The notes beneath the pieces are model-generated. The model was given only the letters and a program-made list of their open reading frames with translations, was not told where the DNA came from and searched no databases. Made by a program: the position numbers and the translations under genes. A DNA stretch of 64,000 nt, taken from positions 62,001 to 126,000 of the forward strand of contig NW_006763150.1 of NCBI RefSeq assembly GCF_000264905.1, given 5' to 3'. The number at the start of each line of letters is the position of its first letter. Position 1 is the stretch's first letter. Of the stretch, positions 27,089-39,427 are shown one piece after another. The DNA is from Stereum hirsutum FP-91666 SS1. Taxonomy: Eukaryota > Basidiomycota > Agaricomycetes > Russulales > Stereaceae.

Positions 27089-28432
27089 ATGGCCAGGCCT
27101 GAACAAAAGGGAAGCAAACGGATCTGTGGACTCGACTCACGACAATGGCGAGTTTTCTTTCTTGGACCACCCTCTACTCATGCCACTCGATACAGGTCTT
27201 TGTGTCGTCACATCAACATCGAGCCACTTCAAGTTGCTGGTCAGAGTTCGAAGCAGGACTGTGAACCTGAGAATTACAGAGGTACGGTGAGTGATCTTCG
27301 TGTATTTTCCGCTGTTCTTCTCCGGGCTGTCGAATTCTTACGCTGCACAGTGCCACATTTTGGTGGAGCAATTGGGAATCTTCGACAGAGTATCCCGAGA
27401 GGAGACGGAGAATATCTAGGTAGAGTTGGAGGCTCCATATATTCTGGCCAGGCTCGAAAATTATGCGCCAATTGATGTGTCTGGCATAGTGAGTGTTGAG
27501 AGACTGGCGAGCATGAGCTAGAAGGAATTGATATGGGGAACATCTCTGGGCCCATGGTCCTGTCGTAAGACTGTTCAAGGTTGGTCCGAGTCCTTTACCC
27601 ACTCTGGCCTTGTGTGCGGTATACTGCTGGAGACAGCTTCTGGGAACGAGTTCGTGACCCTGTCAGGATATGGATTCGGGCTCGTTGTCTCGTCCGTAGA
27701 AGCTCGGAGTGACCGATATTGTCGTTTCGATTACTGTCTCCATGACCTCCATTCGAAGCGCATCGTTTTTCTGCTGGTTGCGCCATTGCTTCCGTCCATC
27801 TACAATGTCTTTTATCGCGACTACCTGAGCTCAGACAATCCTTCTCGGACAATCAAGAAGGCAGCTGATGTCGAGTTCGTCTATGGGATATACTCGTGGT
27901 TTCCATCAGTCTGTAGTCAACAATTATTGCGCAGATTTTATCACATGCCGGAATCGTCATTTCTTCTGAAATGTGCTATAAATCAAGCCTCTTTGTTGGT
28001 CCTTGACCTCGTCCCCACTTGTCCCAATCTATCATATGCTCTGGTACATTGGCCAAGGTAAATCGTCCTTGGGTACTCTTGCGCATTGCTGTCACTTTTC
28101 TTGCTATTTTGGCTCAGGATGATTACTGGACTTGATGATCAACCGACGAACAGTACGAAGTCTACTATCATTTGGAGCTTTTTATCCTCGCCTTCCAGCT
28201 TCTTCCACAGCATTGTTTGCTCTCAATCTGTCCAGTCGGCTGCTCTAATCAATCCCCAACCCATATTCGAATATATCACTGTCTGACTTCAAGAACTACG
28301 ACGGCGAAAGGAAGAACACGATTTATGGGTCCTACAGATGGCGTTCTGTGACGCGCTGGTACAAGAATTCCGTGATGATAAGTTTGGTAAAACTGCTCGA
28401 GCTGAGGGACCTGCAGCACCCTACTAGGGGTT
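27089..28432 (+). pseudogene. Y2: Y gene copy with conserved exon signals
   Basis: It begins MARPEQKGSKR at 27089. Intron-like ends shared with other copies are at about 27149-27194 (ending GATACAG) and about 27290-27350 (GTGAGT to CACAG). Between them lies a conserved peptide block (CRHINIEP, then KQDCEPENY). Further on, the frame FDYCLHDLHSKRIVFLLV at about 27730 is hydrophobic and shared by Y4 (YCLHDLLSKRIVFLL) and by the copy at 53.2 kb (YRLNALLALKRIVFVL). Stops interrupt every simple joining, so it is called a pseudogene, although unrecognised small introns could rescue it. The product would be a membrane protein; family not recognised. Confidence 0.4.
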
Positions 28433-28578
28433 AAGTTGTTTGCATTTTTTTATCGCTCTTAGACGAACTGTTGATTACCGTTGCTCATTACTTTGAATAT
28501 ATGAATATTGTGCGCATATAATGGTAACAAAATGATCCTGGTTCGAAGAACGCCGACGAAAATGATACATAAGTAGTT

Positions 28579-29758
28579 CCACGGAAACTGTAGGTTGAAC
28601 TTGGGCCACATCCGAGTCGCGGCGCCACACGAACTCTATTAGTCCTGTACCGACCGACGCGGGAAAACGTCCAGTCCCGAACTTGTTCCCCCTCTTTCTG
28701 TCCGAGTAATTCGTCTAGGTCTTTGTCTCTGTGTCCAAAGAAAGATTATTTCTACTCTAGGAGACAATTGGTAGAAGGCCCGACTGTTTCCCGAGAAACA
28801 AACCAGGCGGAGTCTCATGCTGGCATGTGGTCTCATGCTGGCATGTGGTCTCATGGTACGTGGATCGATGATTCGAGGGCACGACGTCCCTTGCCCACTC
28901 ACGCATGGTGCAGGTATAGACACAGCGGACGGATGGTCCGTTTGTTGTTCCGTGTCGCTGAAGACAGAAAAAAAATACCGCCAGATGGATAGATAAGAAC
29001 ACAAGAGTCCGAGGTGCCAGTGGATACGGTAGAAAAGATGAAGAAACGAGATCGGTGGGTTTTGTTTACCGCTCTCGACGCCGTTTCACCTTGTACGGAG
29101 TACAAATGGTGTAAGTATGGGCATACAATAATGATGGGAGAGCGCGGATATTGAAGGAGGCGGTAGGACATGGAGTGAGACGGGAGGTGCGTGTGTTCAA
29201 TCCTCGCCTGAGACATTCGTTGTTAACTATCGGAACGTCAGACTAATACAGGAGGTACAGAATCAAATTACAAAGTGACGATCCCGGATATACAGCGAGA
29301 AAACAACAGAATGGGGCCTAACGGATACGCGCTCCTCAAGTTGGCCGAAAGACTTCATGACGTTCAACCCGAACGAGAGCCTGCGTTTAACCCGAACGAG
29401 AGCCTGCGTTTTACCACGGCGGACGCAGGAATTGGTGTGAAATGAGACCGAGGAAATAAAAGGTGAGTGGCACTTAGAAACAATAAATAGCTCAGAATCC
29501 CTCTCCTTTAACGTGAAGCAAACCGCTAAACCTATCTACTCGGAACCATCCCCTCCTCCTACACTTTGAACTTCCCTTCTTATCACCCCTCGCTCCCCGT
29601 TCGCTCTAGTCGCCATCTCTCCTGCATCCTCTACACCTCCCCACCCTCCCTAGAATTTTCACCCGGCCCCAGGATCGGTACTCCCCCTCGGAGCACGTCA
29701 CCCTTCACGGTGGCCGTGTGAAATTGGTTAGCTCGCTTCAGCTGACGGCGCATCACCG
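28579..29758. repeat. Segment Z3
   Basis: Third copy of Z. It carries two private tandem duplications: 18 bp at 28813-28830/28831-28848 and 23 bp at 29366-29388/29389-29411. Confidence 0.55.
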
Positions 29759-31453
29759 TCAATCTGAGCTGCTAGACCTCTCATATGGTATTACCTTGAA
29801 GGATTCGGGCTCTGGTTGGTGATTCGCCGTAGCGGCCACGTCCCCTTCAGCCGTCACCCCTCGTGGTGTGTCGGACTTCCTCTTCTTTGTCACCGGTCCG
29901 ACGCTATCGCCCCTCCCCTCGTCCTCCTCGCTCCGCACCCTCCTCTTGCCCCCGCTAGCACTCGTCAATGGCAGGCGTCTGACGTCGATCGCCCGTTGAG
30001 GTGCAATTTGGGCGTTATATCCGCTCAAATCCCATCCTGGGCTCTGCTTGTTGTACTTCCCTCGCGGCCCTCGTTTTTTCTTCGTCTGCGTGACCTTTTT
30101 TGTGTCAGGGTCCGGCGGTTCATGGGTTGACTGAGGAGATGGACCCTCGGTCTGGATCGAGGCCGGGGCGTCGTGAACAACAAAGTGAGACGGGATGAAC
30201 GGCGTGGCTGTATCTGTGCATTCAGGCGTGCTGTTGACCGCGGCTTGTGAGTGGAGCACGGCAGCAGGCTGGCTAGCAGGCACGTACCCAACCGTGTCTT
30301 GAGGCTCCGCGGCCTGCGTCTCGACGTGGCCAGTTTCCTCGGAGGGCCCCTCGTCGAGTGCGCGGCCTATCTGCTCCTCCAGCTCGGGTGTGACGACGAG
30401 GTCTGGGCTCAATAGGAAGCTGCATAGTTGGTCTAAGTCGATATCGTCGTGGGTTTCGACGCTCGAAGTCAATGTGGGGGTTCTTGGTTGGTGTGAGACG
30501 GGGTCATCGACGAGTACACCGTCACGAGCAACAGCTGATAGGCTAGCACCGAAGCGCGAGTGCTGAGTGTTTGATGCGATCCCGTTGTATTCCGGGACGG
30601 CGTCAGGAAGGTAATATATGTTCGTCTCGGCCGTTCGTTGATGGGGCAGGATGGCTTGTGGAAGACGAGGTGTAAAGCCCACATTCATGGAGACGGGGTT
30701 GACGAACGGAGCTGCGATGCTGACTGGGTTAGGAGAGAAACTGCTCGTGTTGTCTCTTCTGGACGGAGATACCTGCACGAGAAATGTTTACATCGTCAGT
30801 CGCCTATGACGCAAACATGAAGCAGAGAGAGCGAGAAAGAGAGTCGTACCTCGACTTGTGTGGCAAAAGTCTTTGCCAGAAGAGTCGTGGTGCTTTCTGC
30901 GCGGGAGAACGCACGATGACCATGGTGCGTTCCATGCGAAGAGCTTGCTGCCATGTCGACCTGATGTATCTGCTCATCAGTTTCTCTGACCCATGTTTTA
31001 TTGTAGAACGGACAGACAGACCTGGGCCACACCCGGTGTCGACGCCACACCATCGCTAATATAGAGTCCCGATGACTCAGTGTTCTCCTTGGGGTTCGCC
31101 TTGGAATGAAAGGGATGAAAGAATTCATGATCAATGGACACAACAAAGATGGAAGAAGGACATAACAAAAAGGGTGTGTACTCACTTGTTGGGGTCGCGT
31201 TAACCCGCGCTGCGAGCGTGTCGCGTTGAATCGTACATCTGAAGGTTAGAATTACTCAGTGGGACGATCAACACGATCTCGGCGCAAAGAGCGATGCTGA
31301 AGAAGAGGACGAACTTTGGGCGGATGTGGGCCGATGGCCGATAAGGGCGACGATCTCACTTGTTGCCCTTTGTGTTTGCGCGGCTGTTTGCCCGTGGACG
31401 CTCTGACGTTGGGCGCGGATGGTCAACGAATGGTAAGAAGTTTGGAAGTTCAT
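29759..31453 (-). CDS. X3: paralog of X1, shorter last exon
   Basis: Exons 31453-31315, 31238-31186, 31099-31022, 30960-30850 and 30772-29759 give 464 aa. Compared with X1 and X2 the last exon lacks a stretch of about 60-70 residues before GWDLSGYNAQIAPQRAIDV and has a lysine/arginine-rich segment there instead (KKVTQTKKKRGPRGK). The acidic block is VVTPELEEQIGRALDEG. The exon C acceptor used by the other copies is mutated (CAT in place of CAG); the next AG, six bases downstream, keeps the frame and shortens exon C by two codons. Function unknown. Confidence 0.68.
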
Positions 31454-31664
31454 GTTTTCGATTGTTTGATTTGTTGTGATCGTTTTGCGAAGCGGTTGGT
31501 GGTGGTGGATTGCAAGAGGATGCTGTTGAGGGAGAAGGAGAGGATGCGCGTCGCGCGACATGATATGCAGCCAACACGGTCTCGTGACCAATTGGACGTC
31601 CGCCCCCGGCTTCACCCCGTACATTGTCTCCAATTTTGCCCAGCCTCCGCGGTCCTTTTGCTCT

Positions 31665-31674
31665 CCTTTTATGG
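31665..31674 (-). promoter_or_regulatory. TATA-like element of X3
   Basis: CCATAAAAGG on the minus strand, about 212 bp before the X3 ATG. Confidence 0.5.
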
Positions 31675-31804
31675 ACTCTAGTTTTTTATCGTACTTGTGA
31701 GTCTCAACGTCTATTGTAGAAAATAAAAACTCTTCTTCTTCTTTCTGGGAAACGAGAATTGCGACGTTTCTGTGACACCGCGCTTGTGCCTCCTGGACGA
31801 CATT

Positions 31805-33687
31805 ATGGTCAGGCTTGAACAACAGGAAAGTAAGTGGCCCTGTGGACCCGACTCACGATAATGCTGAGTTTTTCTCTCTGGTGCCACCATCTACTCATGC
31901 CACTTAATACAGGCCTTTTTGCCGTCACATACATCGCGCTGCTCCTCAAGGTAGAGAATGCGTGTCAGAGTCCGAATGAGTATCCTGAACCTGTAAATTA
32001 TGAATAGTACGGTCAGTGTCCGTGTCGTATTGCCCGCTGTTCTTCCCCGTGCTGTCGAATCATTACGCTCCATAGTGCCACATTTTGGTGGTGCGATTGG
32101 GTATTTTTCGACAGAGCACTACGGGAGAAGACGGAGGATATCTTCGTAAAATTGGAGGCTCCGTAAATCTTGGCCAGGCTCGAGAAATATGCGCATTTCG
32201 AATGTGTCTCGCATAGTGAATCTCGAGACCGATGAGCATGTGTTGGGACAGGTCAAGATAGGGAACATCCCTGGGCTCATGGTCTTGTCGTGGTGCTTAC
32301 TGGCCATGGTTCGTCCGAGTTCCCTACCCAGTCTGGCCTTGTGTGCGGTATAGTGCTGGACACCGCTTCTGCGGACGGTTTCGTGACCCTGTCAGATACA
32401 GATTCGGGTTCGTTGACTCCTGAGCAGGAGCTCGAATTGACCGTTATTATCGTTTCGTCTGCTGTCTTAATGACCTCCATACGGAACGCATCGTGTGTCT
32501 GCTAGCTGTGCCCTTCCGCATTTTCCATATTCGACGTCATTCATCGCGACAACCTCAGCTTTCCTGATTCTTCTCGGACTATCAAGAAGGTAGCTGACAT
32601 TGGGATCGTATATGCGCTGTACTCGTGGTTTGCATCAGTGTTAATAATGTTGATTGCGCAGATTCTATCATAGGCCGGAATTGTCGTTTCTTCGGAAATG
32701 TGCTCTGTGTAAAGCCTCTCTGGTTCTTGACGTTGTTGTCCTCGCTTGCGTTGCATCGATATATAATCTGCTCTCGTCGTTTGACCGAGGATCATGTAAC
32801 GGCGAACTTATACATTCCTCCTTGCTTCGGTACCCATCGAAGAAGACATCAAAAATGAAGACTCTTATCCTCATGTACAACCCATGGGCAACGATGCCTT
32901 CCCCTGCGTCTGACCTTTCGGTTTCTGACCCGTCCATCACTCTCGCTGTGCAAACGCCCAATAGAGATCGAGACATGGATTTGTGTTGTCAACGTCATCT
33001 GAATTGACGGAAGTAGACTTCCCATCTCCCAAAAATGGCAGAGACAGTCCCCGCTTCTACCACACCGATAATATCGATCTGCTCCTACCATACCTCTAGC
33101 CTTGGACTGTTCTACTTTGCTGGCTCCTTACCCTTTCATCCTCCTTATCTTTTCATCCTGATTCCTCTGAATCCTCGTGCTCGAGGTTCGCGACCAGGAT
33201 GGCGTTACGAGCACTCTATTCAGCCTCATTTTCCCGCCACGAATATCTCTCCTTACCGGGTCCCTGTCATCACAATCACCGTCTGCCCCTACCATACTTC
33301 GATTCTGACTCACGTTGGGGCGTTCCAACTCGTCGCTCCAGTGCATTGAGTGAATATTTCGCGACGGCAGAAAAGCTGGGACTGATGTGTGATAATCGAG
33401 CGAGTCCCTAATGCTGGGGCGACACCCCATTGCTCTGAACCTTCAATGTCTTGCAGTGGAAATATTTTGAGACAATAGTTTACGGGTACTATGGGCAGCC
33501 GTTCGTTGCTATTTACCTGGTCACGATTCTCTTGGTATTTGCCTGCTCGGTTGTTCTGCCTAGTGTTACTAAAGATGCTGTTTACTTTTGACAGGTGTCG
33601 CTGATGAAATCTGGGAGAATTCAGGCGGCGTTGGATAGGAGAAGTGACTCAGGAAGAGCTGGTGAAGAGCAGAGTTGGGTCGTCTAA
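31805..33687 (+). pseudogene. Y3: degraded Y gene with a well-kept 3' end
   Basis: The first exon (MVRLEQQESKW) hits a stop before the expected donor. The later part keeps the shared intron borders (GTCAGT at about 32011, CCATAG at about 32073). Near the end, after an acceptor TTGCAG at about 33456, a clear membrane segment reads QPFVAIYLVTILLVFACSVV, followed by a possible last exon SLMKSGRIQAALDRRSD ending at a TAA at about 33687. This supports Y encoding a multi-pass membrane protein. The family was not recognised. Confidence 0.4.
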
Positions 33688-33811
33688 CTTTTTGTATTGC
33701 TCTTATACCAACTGCCAATTTCGATATATCTTTGCTTCAAATATACACGCGCACACATACTTCAAAAACGAACCGTAGAGCGCCGACGAAAACAATGCAT
33801 AGTTCCCAATT

Positions 33812-34879
33812 CACGGAGACTGTGCGGTGAACTTGGGCCACATCCGAGTCGCGGCGCCACACGAACTCTATTACTCCTGTACCGACCGACGCGGAAAAAA
33901 TGTCGAATTCTTGGGATTGTTCCCCTCTCTTAGTTATGCGTCTTTCTCTGTGTCTCTATGCCCGAAAGAGAATTCTTTCTACTCTAGGAAACAACTGCTA
34001 GAAGGCCCGACTGTATCCCGAGAAACGCCCGGAGTCTCATGCATGCGGTCTTATGGTGCGTGGATCGATGATTCGAGGGCGCGACGTCCGTTGCCAACTC
34101 ACGCAAGGTCCACGCATGGTGCAGGTACAGACACAGTGAGCGGAAGGGTCATAAAATTTTCCCGTGCCGCTGAAGACATAGAAACTTACCGCCAGATGGA
34201 TAGATAAGAATACAAGAGCCCGAGGTGCCAGTGGATATGGTAGAAAAGGCGAAGAAATGAGATCCGTGTGTTTTATTTACCACTCTCGATGCCGTTTCAC
34301 CTGCTACGCAGTCGTATGGACCCACAACGAGGATAGGAGAACGCAAACAAGGAAGGAGGTAGCGAGACATGGAGCGAGACGGCAGGTGCGTGCGTTCGAT
34401 CCTCCTTGTTAACCATCGGAACGTAAGACCAATAACAGGAGTATGAGAATCAAATTAGACAGTGCCGGCCTCGAATATGTATTGGAAAAAGAAACAGCAT
34501 TCGCTATGCCATGGCGGATGAAGGTGGAAACAGGATAAAACGAGGCCGAGGAAAGAAAAGGTGAGTTGAATTCGCAAACAATAAATAGCTCTTCCCTTAA
34601 TGTGATGTAAACTGCCAAACCTATCCCCCTACTGGCACCCATCCCCCAACCTCAACGCTCCGGACTCTTCTTATGATACCCTTCGAACTCCTTGCTCTAC
34701 TTCTGCTTCAGCTGCATCTTCTGCACCCTTCATCTCCTCTCCTGCATCCTCTACATCTCCCCACCCTTCCCAAAAATTTCACCCGGCCGCAGGATCGACG
34801 TCCCCTTCTCGGAGCACGTCACCCTTCACAGTGGCCGCGTGAAACTGGTTAGCTCGCTTCAGCTGACGGCCCATCGCCG
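33812..34879. repeat. Segment Z4
   Basis: Fourth copy of Z, ending in a pyrimidine-rich run (about 34620-34770) next to the X4 3' end. Confidence 0.5.
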
Positions 34880-36188
34880 TCAGTCTGAGCTGCTATACCT
34901 TTCAAGTGGTTGATTGTTGAGGGGTTGAGGCTCCGGTTGGTGTTCCGCCGTAGCGGTTACGTCCCCTTGTGCCGTCGCCCCTCGCAGTGTTTCGGACCTC
35001 ACCCTCTTCGTCTTCGGTCCCCTACTCTCGTCGCCCACTTCTTCCGTCTCGTTCCGCCTCCTCTTCAAAGCCCTCTTTCCCTTTGACGACGCCTGTATGG
35101 GTTGCGTATCGATATGGCCTTCTGGTCGAGACGGCTCTCCATCGAGTTCCCAGGCTAACATCCTGTCCATCTCGGGCGTGAGGATGAAGTGCGCCTTTTC
35201 GACAAAGGCCGCTATCTCCTCTCGATCAGTCGTGAACGGAATGAGGTATACCCCTGTCGCCGTTTCGATTGCCAGCGGGTAGGGGTAACTTGGCGGGGTT
35301 CTTTGCGGACGGTCCTCCATGCTTGCGAGTGTCGCAGGGGACGGTACAGCGTGCAGAGGGTATGGCGCGAGAGGATCACGAGGACGGTTTGCGGTCCGTG
35401 AAGGGGGAGAGCTGGGCAGTCGTTTGTGCTGCTCGGCATTTGCGAATCCGTCGTATGTGGAGGTGGGACTATCGAATGGAGCTGCGAAAGTGTTTTGCGC
35501 GAGGATGGGGGGGTTGGTTTCCTGTATACCGGACCGAGATTCCTGTGTGATAAAAGGCTTCGTCGTCAGTTACCTATGACGCAGGTAGGGTCGAAGATGG
35601 AGGAAGAGTCGTACACCGACTTCCGTGGCAGGAATATTCGGCACCTTGTTCATGGTGTTGTTTGTGCAAGGGAGCGTGTGATGATCAGGCGGCGTTCCAT
35701 CGCGGTGCTCATAGGAAGATGTCGATGTCGTGTTGTCCTATAGTATCTACTAATTAATTTCCTTGACACATATTTTATTGTAGGACGGACGGACCTGCTT
35801 CAAAATCACCGGCGACGACAAACCCTGTGTATCATGCAATTTCCAAGATTTGGCAATCAAATCTGGATCCGCTTTGGACTGAGACGGTCGAAAGTTACGA
35901 TCAGTGGACATAACAAAGATAGAACAAAGGCGGTATGTACTCACCCGCTGATTCCGGCGCCGCGGACGTTTTGTTTGCGATTGCTGAGCTGAAGATTGTT
36001 AATTCCCAGACAGACGATCAACACCATCTCGACGCAAATAGTGACGCTGATGAAGAGGACGAACCTTGCGTTGACGCAGACGGATGGCCCGTAGGGACTC
36101 TGGTGTCACTCCTTTGTGTTCCTTGTCCGTTTGCGGTACGATTCTGAGCGCTGGTGGTCCTAGGGCTGTAATAGATTTGAGGATTCAT
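34880..36188 (-). CDS. X4: paralog of a second X subtype
   Basis: Exons 36188-36065, 35988-35945, 35878-35795, 35737-35615 and 35542-34880 give 345 aa. Exon B is strongly basic (QTKRPRRRNQR). Exon C keeps the full motif (SKADPDLIAKSWKLHDTQGL). Exon D is Thr/Ser-rich and different from X1-X3. The last exon is about half the length of X1 and has its own conserved block shared with X5 (YPYPLAI, then DREEIAAFVEKAHFILTPEM), followed by KRALKRRRNE and a tail like that of X1. The in-frame upstream ATG (36296) is separated from this start by a TAG, which shows that the start used here is the workable one. Function unknown. Confidence 0.63.
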
Positions 36189-36522
36189 GCCCTCAATGGT
36201 TTGATTTGTTGTGATTTCTTTGCGAAGCTATTGGTGGTCGAGGATTGGTGGATGATGTTGTTGAGGGAGAAGGAGAGGATGCGAGTCGCGCGACATGATA
36301 TGCAGCCAACACGGTCTCGTGACCAATTGAACGTCCGCTGCCGGCTTCACCCCGTACATTGTCTCCCACTTCGTCCCACTCCGTGGACCTTTTGCTCAGT
36401 TCTTTTTAGCATACTCGTGAGTCTCGGTCTCTTGAATAAAATAAAATCTGTTATCCTTCTTTTTTTTTTTGGAAACGAAAGTCTTTTTTGTGACACTGCG
36501 CTTGTGCGTCCTGGACGACATT

Positions 36523-38215
36523 ATGGCCAGACCTGAACAGAAGGGAACCCAATGGCCAATAATGGTGAGTTTTCTATCTCGTGCTACCCTTTACTCTTGC
36601 CACTTTATTCAGGTCTTTTTGTCGTCACATCTACATTGAGCTGCGCCTCAAGGTGGAGGGTGCGTCTCAGACTTTGAAGCAGTATTGTGAACCTGCGGAT
36701 TTCGGAGATACGGCGAGGGATCCTGTCGTATTTTCCGCCGTTCTTCTTCGGATCGAATTCTTACGCTGCATAGTGCCACATTTCGATGGTGCGATTGGGC
36801 ATTCTCAACAGAGCACTCCGGGAGAAGACGGAGAATATCTAAATAAAAGTAAAACTCCATATCTTTTGGTACGGCTCGAGAAATATGCGCGTCTGAATGT
36901 GTCTCGCATAGTGAGTGTTGAGAGACTGACGAGCATGAGCTGGAAGAAATCAAGATGGGGAACATCTCTGGGCCCATGGTCCTGTCGTGGGACTGTTCAC
37001 GGTTGGCCCGAGTCGCTTACCCACTCTGGCCGTGTGTGCGGTATACTGCTGGAGACCGCTTCTGGGGACGAGTTCGTGACCCTGTCAGATATGGATTTGG
37101 GCTCGTTGTCTCGTCCCGTAGAAGCTCGAATTGACCGTTTGTTTTTTTTCGTTTACTGTCTCCATGACCTCCTTTCGAAGCGCATCGTTTTTCTGCTGGT
37201 TGCGACATTGCTTCCGTCCATCTACAACGTCTTTCATCGCAACTACCTGAGCTCAGACAATCCAATCAAGAAGGCAGCTGATGTCGAGTTCGTCTAGTAT
37301 GGGCTATACTCGTGGTTTCCATCAGTCTATACAACAATTATTGCGCAGATTTCGTCATACGCTGGAGTCGTCGTTTCATCGATGAGTGGTGGTGATCCCG
37401 GCTGACGTGCGTTCACAAATGCTCTCTAAATCAAGCCTCCTTGGTCCTTGACTTTGTCATGCTTGCATGCCTTAGTCTATAATATGTTCTTGTCTTATTG
37501 ACCAAGGGTCCTGTTACGGCGAGCTTCACGAGATCGCTCAAACCAAAGAGACTTGAGCTACACTCGTGCCGTTCTAATGTGATTGTAACTCTTTCTCGAT
37601 GCGGGTGAGTTATCTGCCAATGGACATCGGGCCAATATATCCATCACCATCCCAGTTTGACTCCGACAGCCCCGCTCAGAGCAACAAAGTCGGTCCGTTC
37701 TGGCCCTGGTCTGGTCCGATGTGCTAGCTCTCTTCCCCCCCTTTTCCGGGTCCCTGATCACCACGATATTAAGTGGGATAGAGGCATTCTCTGCTTTCCA
37801 AGACGAAAGCTATACTTTCTGCATAATTTTTGCAACCTGACTTTTCTGTTGACCACAGTAACCACCCACTTCGACTCTGACTCACTTTCAGGCGTTCCAA
37901 GGTCACTCTGTATTAAATGAATTTTACGCGACGTCTAAGAGCTAATGAATTAGTATCGAGCATATCTTTATCACCAGTGTGGATGACGTGCCTTCGCTAT
38001 TGATCTTCGACGTAAGTAATGGAGTAGAAATTGAGATGTTGCGAGACAATAGTAGGGCGTGGGTGCTAAGGGATACCGTTCTTCACCCGGCCGCGACTCC
38101 CTTATTATTTAGTCTATACTGAATATCATGCTCCACTTTCCACGAGTGCCGATGATGAAATCTAGGAGAAATCGGACGGCGTTGGATTTGCGTTGGATGG
38201 GAGAGGAGGTCTAAC
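36523..38215 (+). pseudogene. Y4: Y gene copy containing a 238-codon open frame
   Basis: It begins MARPEQKGTQWPIM at 36523 with a canonical donor directly after (GTGAGT at 36565) and an acceptor TTCAG at about 36613. A single open frame then runs to 37297 through positions where other copies have intron-like borders. Conserved parts are IYIELRLKVEG, KQYCEPADFGD, LEKYARLNVSRIVSVERL and YCLHDLLSKRIVFLLV. The spliced first exon does not join this frame in phase, so either the gene is broken or the true first junction is missed. After 37300 the sequence is decayed. Membrane-protein-like; not recognised. Confidence 0.4.
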
Positions 38216-38349
38216 GTTTCTGTATCGATCTTACACTGATAGACTGCCAGTTGAAGGATTTCTCTGTGCTGCAGACACACGAACTGTGGGCCTACTAGAA
38301 AAATGAAACTGAGAGCGCCGACGAAAATAATACATGGTAAGTATCCGAC

Positions 38350-39427
38350 TCACGAAGACTTTGCGAAGACTGTACGTTGGACTTGGGCCACATCCGAGCC
38401 GCGGCGCCACACGAACTCTATTACTTTTGTACCGACCAACGCGGAAAAAAGTCGAACCCCCGAGTTTGTTCCCCCTCTCTCCGTCATGCGTCTAGGTCTT
38501 TGTCTCTATGCCCAAAATCAGACTCTTTCTACTCTAGAAAACAATTGCTAGAAGGCCCGACTGTTTCCCGAGAAACGACCCGGAGTCTCATGCATGCGGT
38601 CTCATGGTGCGTGGATCGATGATTCGAAGGCACGACGTCCGTTGCCAACTCACGCAAGGTCCACACATGGTGCAGGTACAGACACAGTGAACGGAAGGGC
38701 CGTTTCTTGTTCCGTGTCGCTGAAGGCATAGAAACTTAGCGCCAGATGGATAGATAAGAGAGCAAGAGTACGATGTGCCAGTAGATACAGTAGAAAAGAC
38801 GAAGAAGTGAGATCGGTGCGTTCACTTTACCGCTTTCGCCGCCGTTTCGCCTGGTATGGAGTATAAATCATGTACGTATGGACTCACAATGAGAATAAGA
38901 GGACGCGAAAATGTGAGGAGGTAGTAAGACATGGAGCGAGACGGCAGGTGCGTGTGTTCGATCCTCGCCCGAGACATTGGTCGCTAACCATCGGAACGTA
39001 AGACCAATACAGGAGTGAAAGAATCAAATTACAAAATAGCGATCTTGAACATCTGCCACAGCGGACGGAGGGAACAATATCGCACGAGACTGATGAAATA
39101 AAAGGTGAGTGGCACTCGGAAATCATAAATAGTCCCGAATCCCCGTTGTCTAAAGTGAAGTTCACCGCCAAACCCATCCCCCCACTCGCAACCATCCCCG
39201 CTCCTACACTTCGAACACTTCCTCGTATCGACCCTCGCTTCCCGTTCGCTCTGTCTCCTGCATTCTCGACGTCCCCCCACCCTTCTTCAGAATTTTCACC
39301 CGGCCGCAGGATCGACGCCCCCTTCTCGGAGCACGTCACCCTTCACGGTGGCCGAGTGAAATCGGTTAGCTAGCTTCAGCTGACGGCTTGTTGCCCTCAG
39401 TCTGAGCTGCTAGACCTTTCGCATGGT
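38350..39427. repeat. Segment Z5
   Basis: Fifth copy of Z. The intron-like piece is at about 38949-39013, and a C/T-rich run precedes the X5 3' end. Confidence 0.5.
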
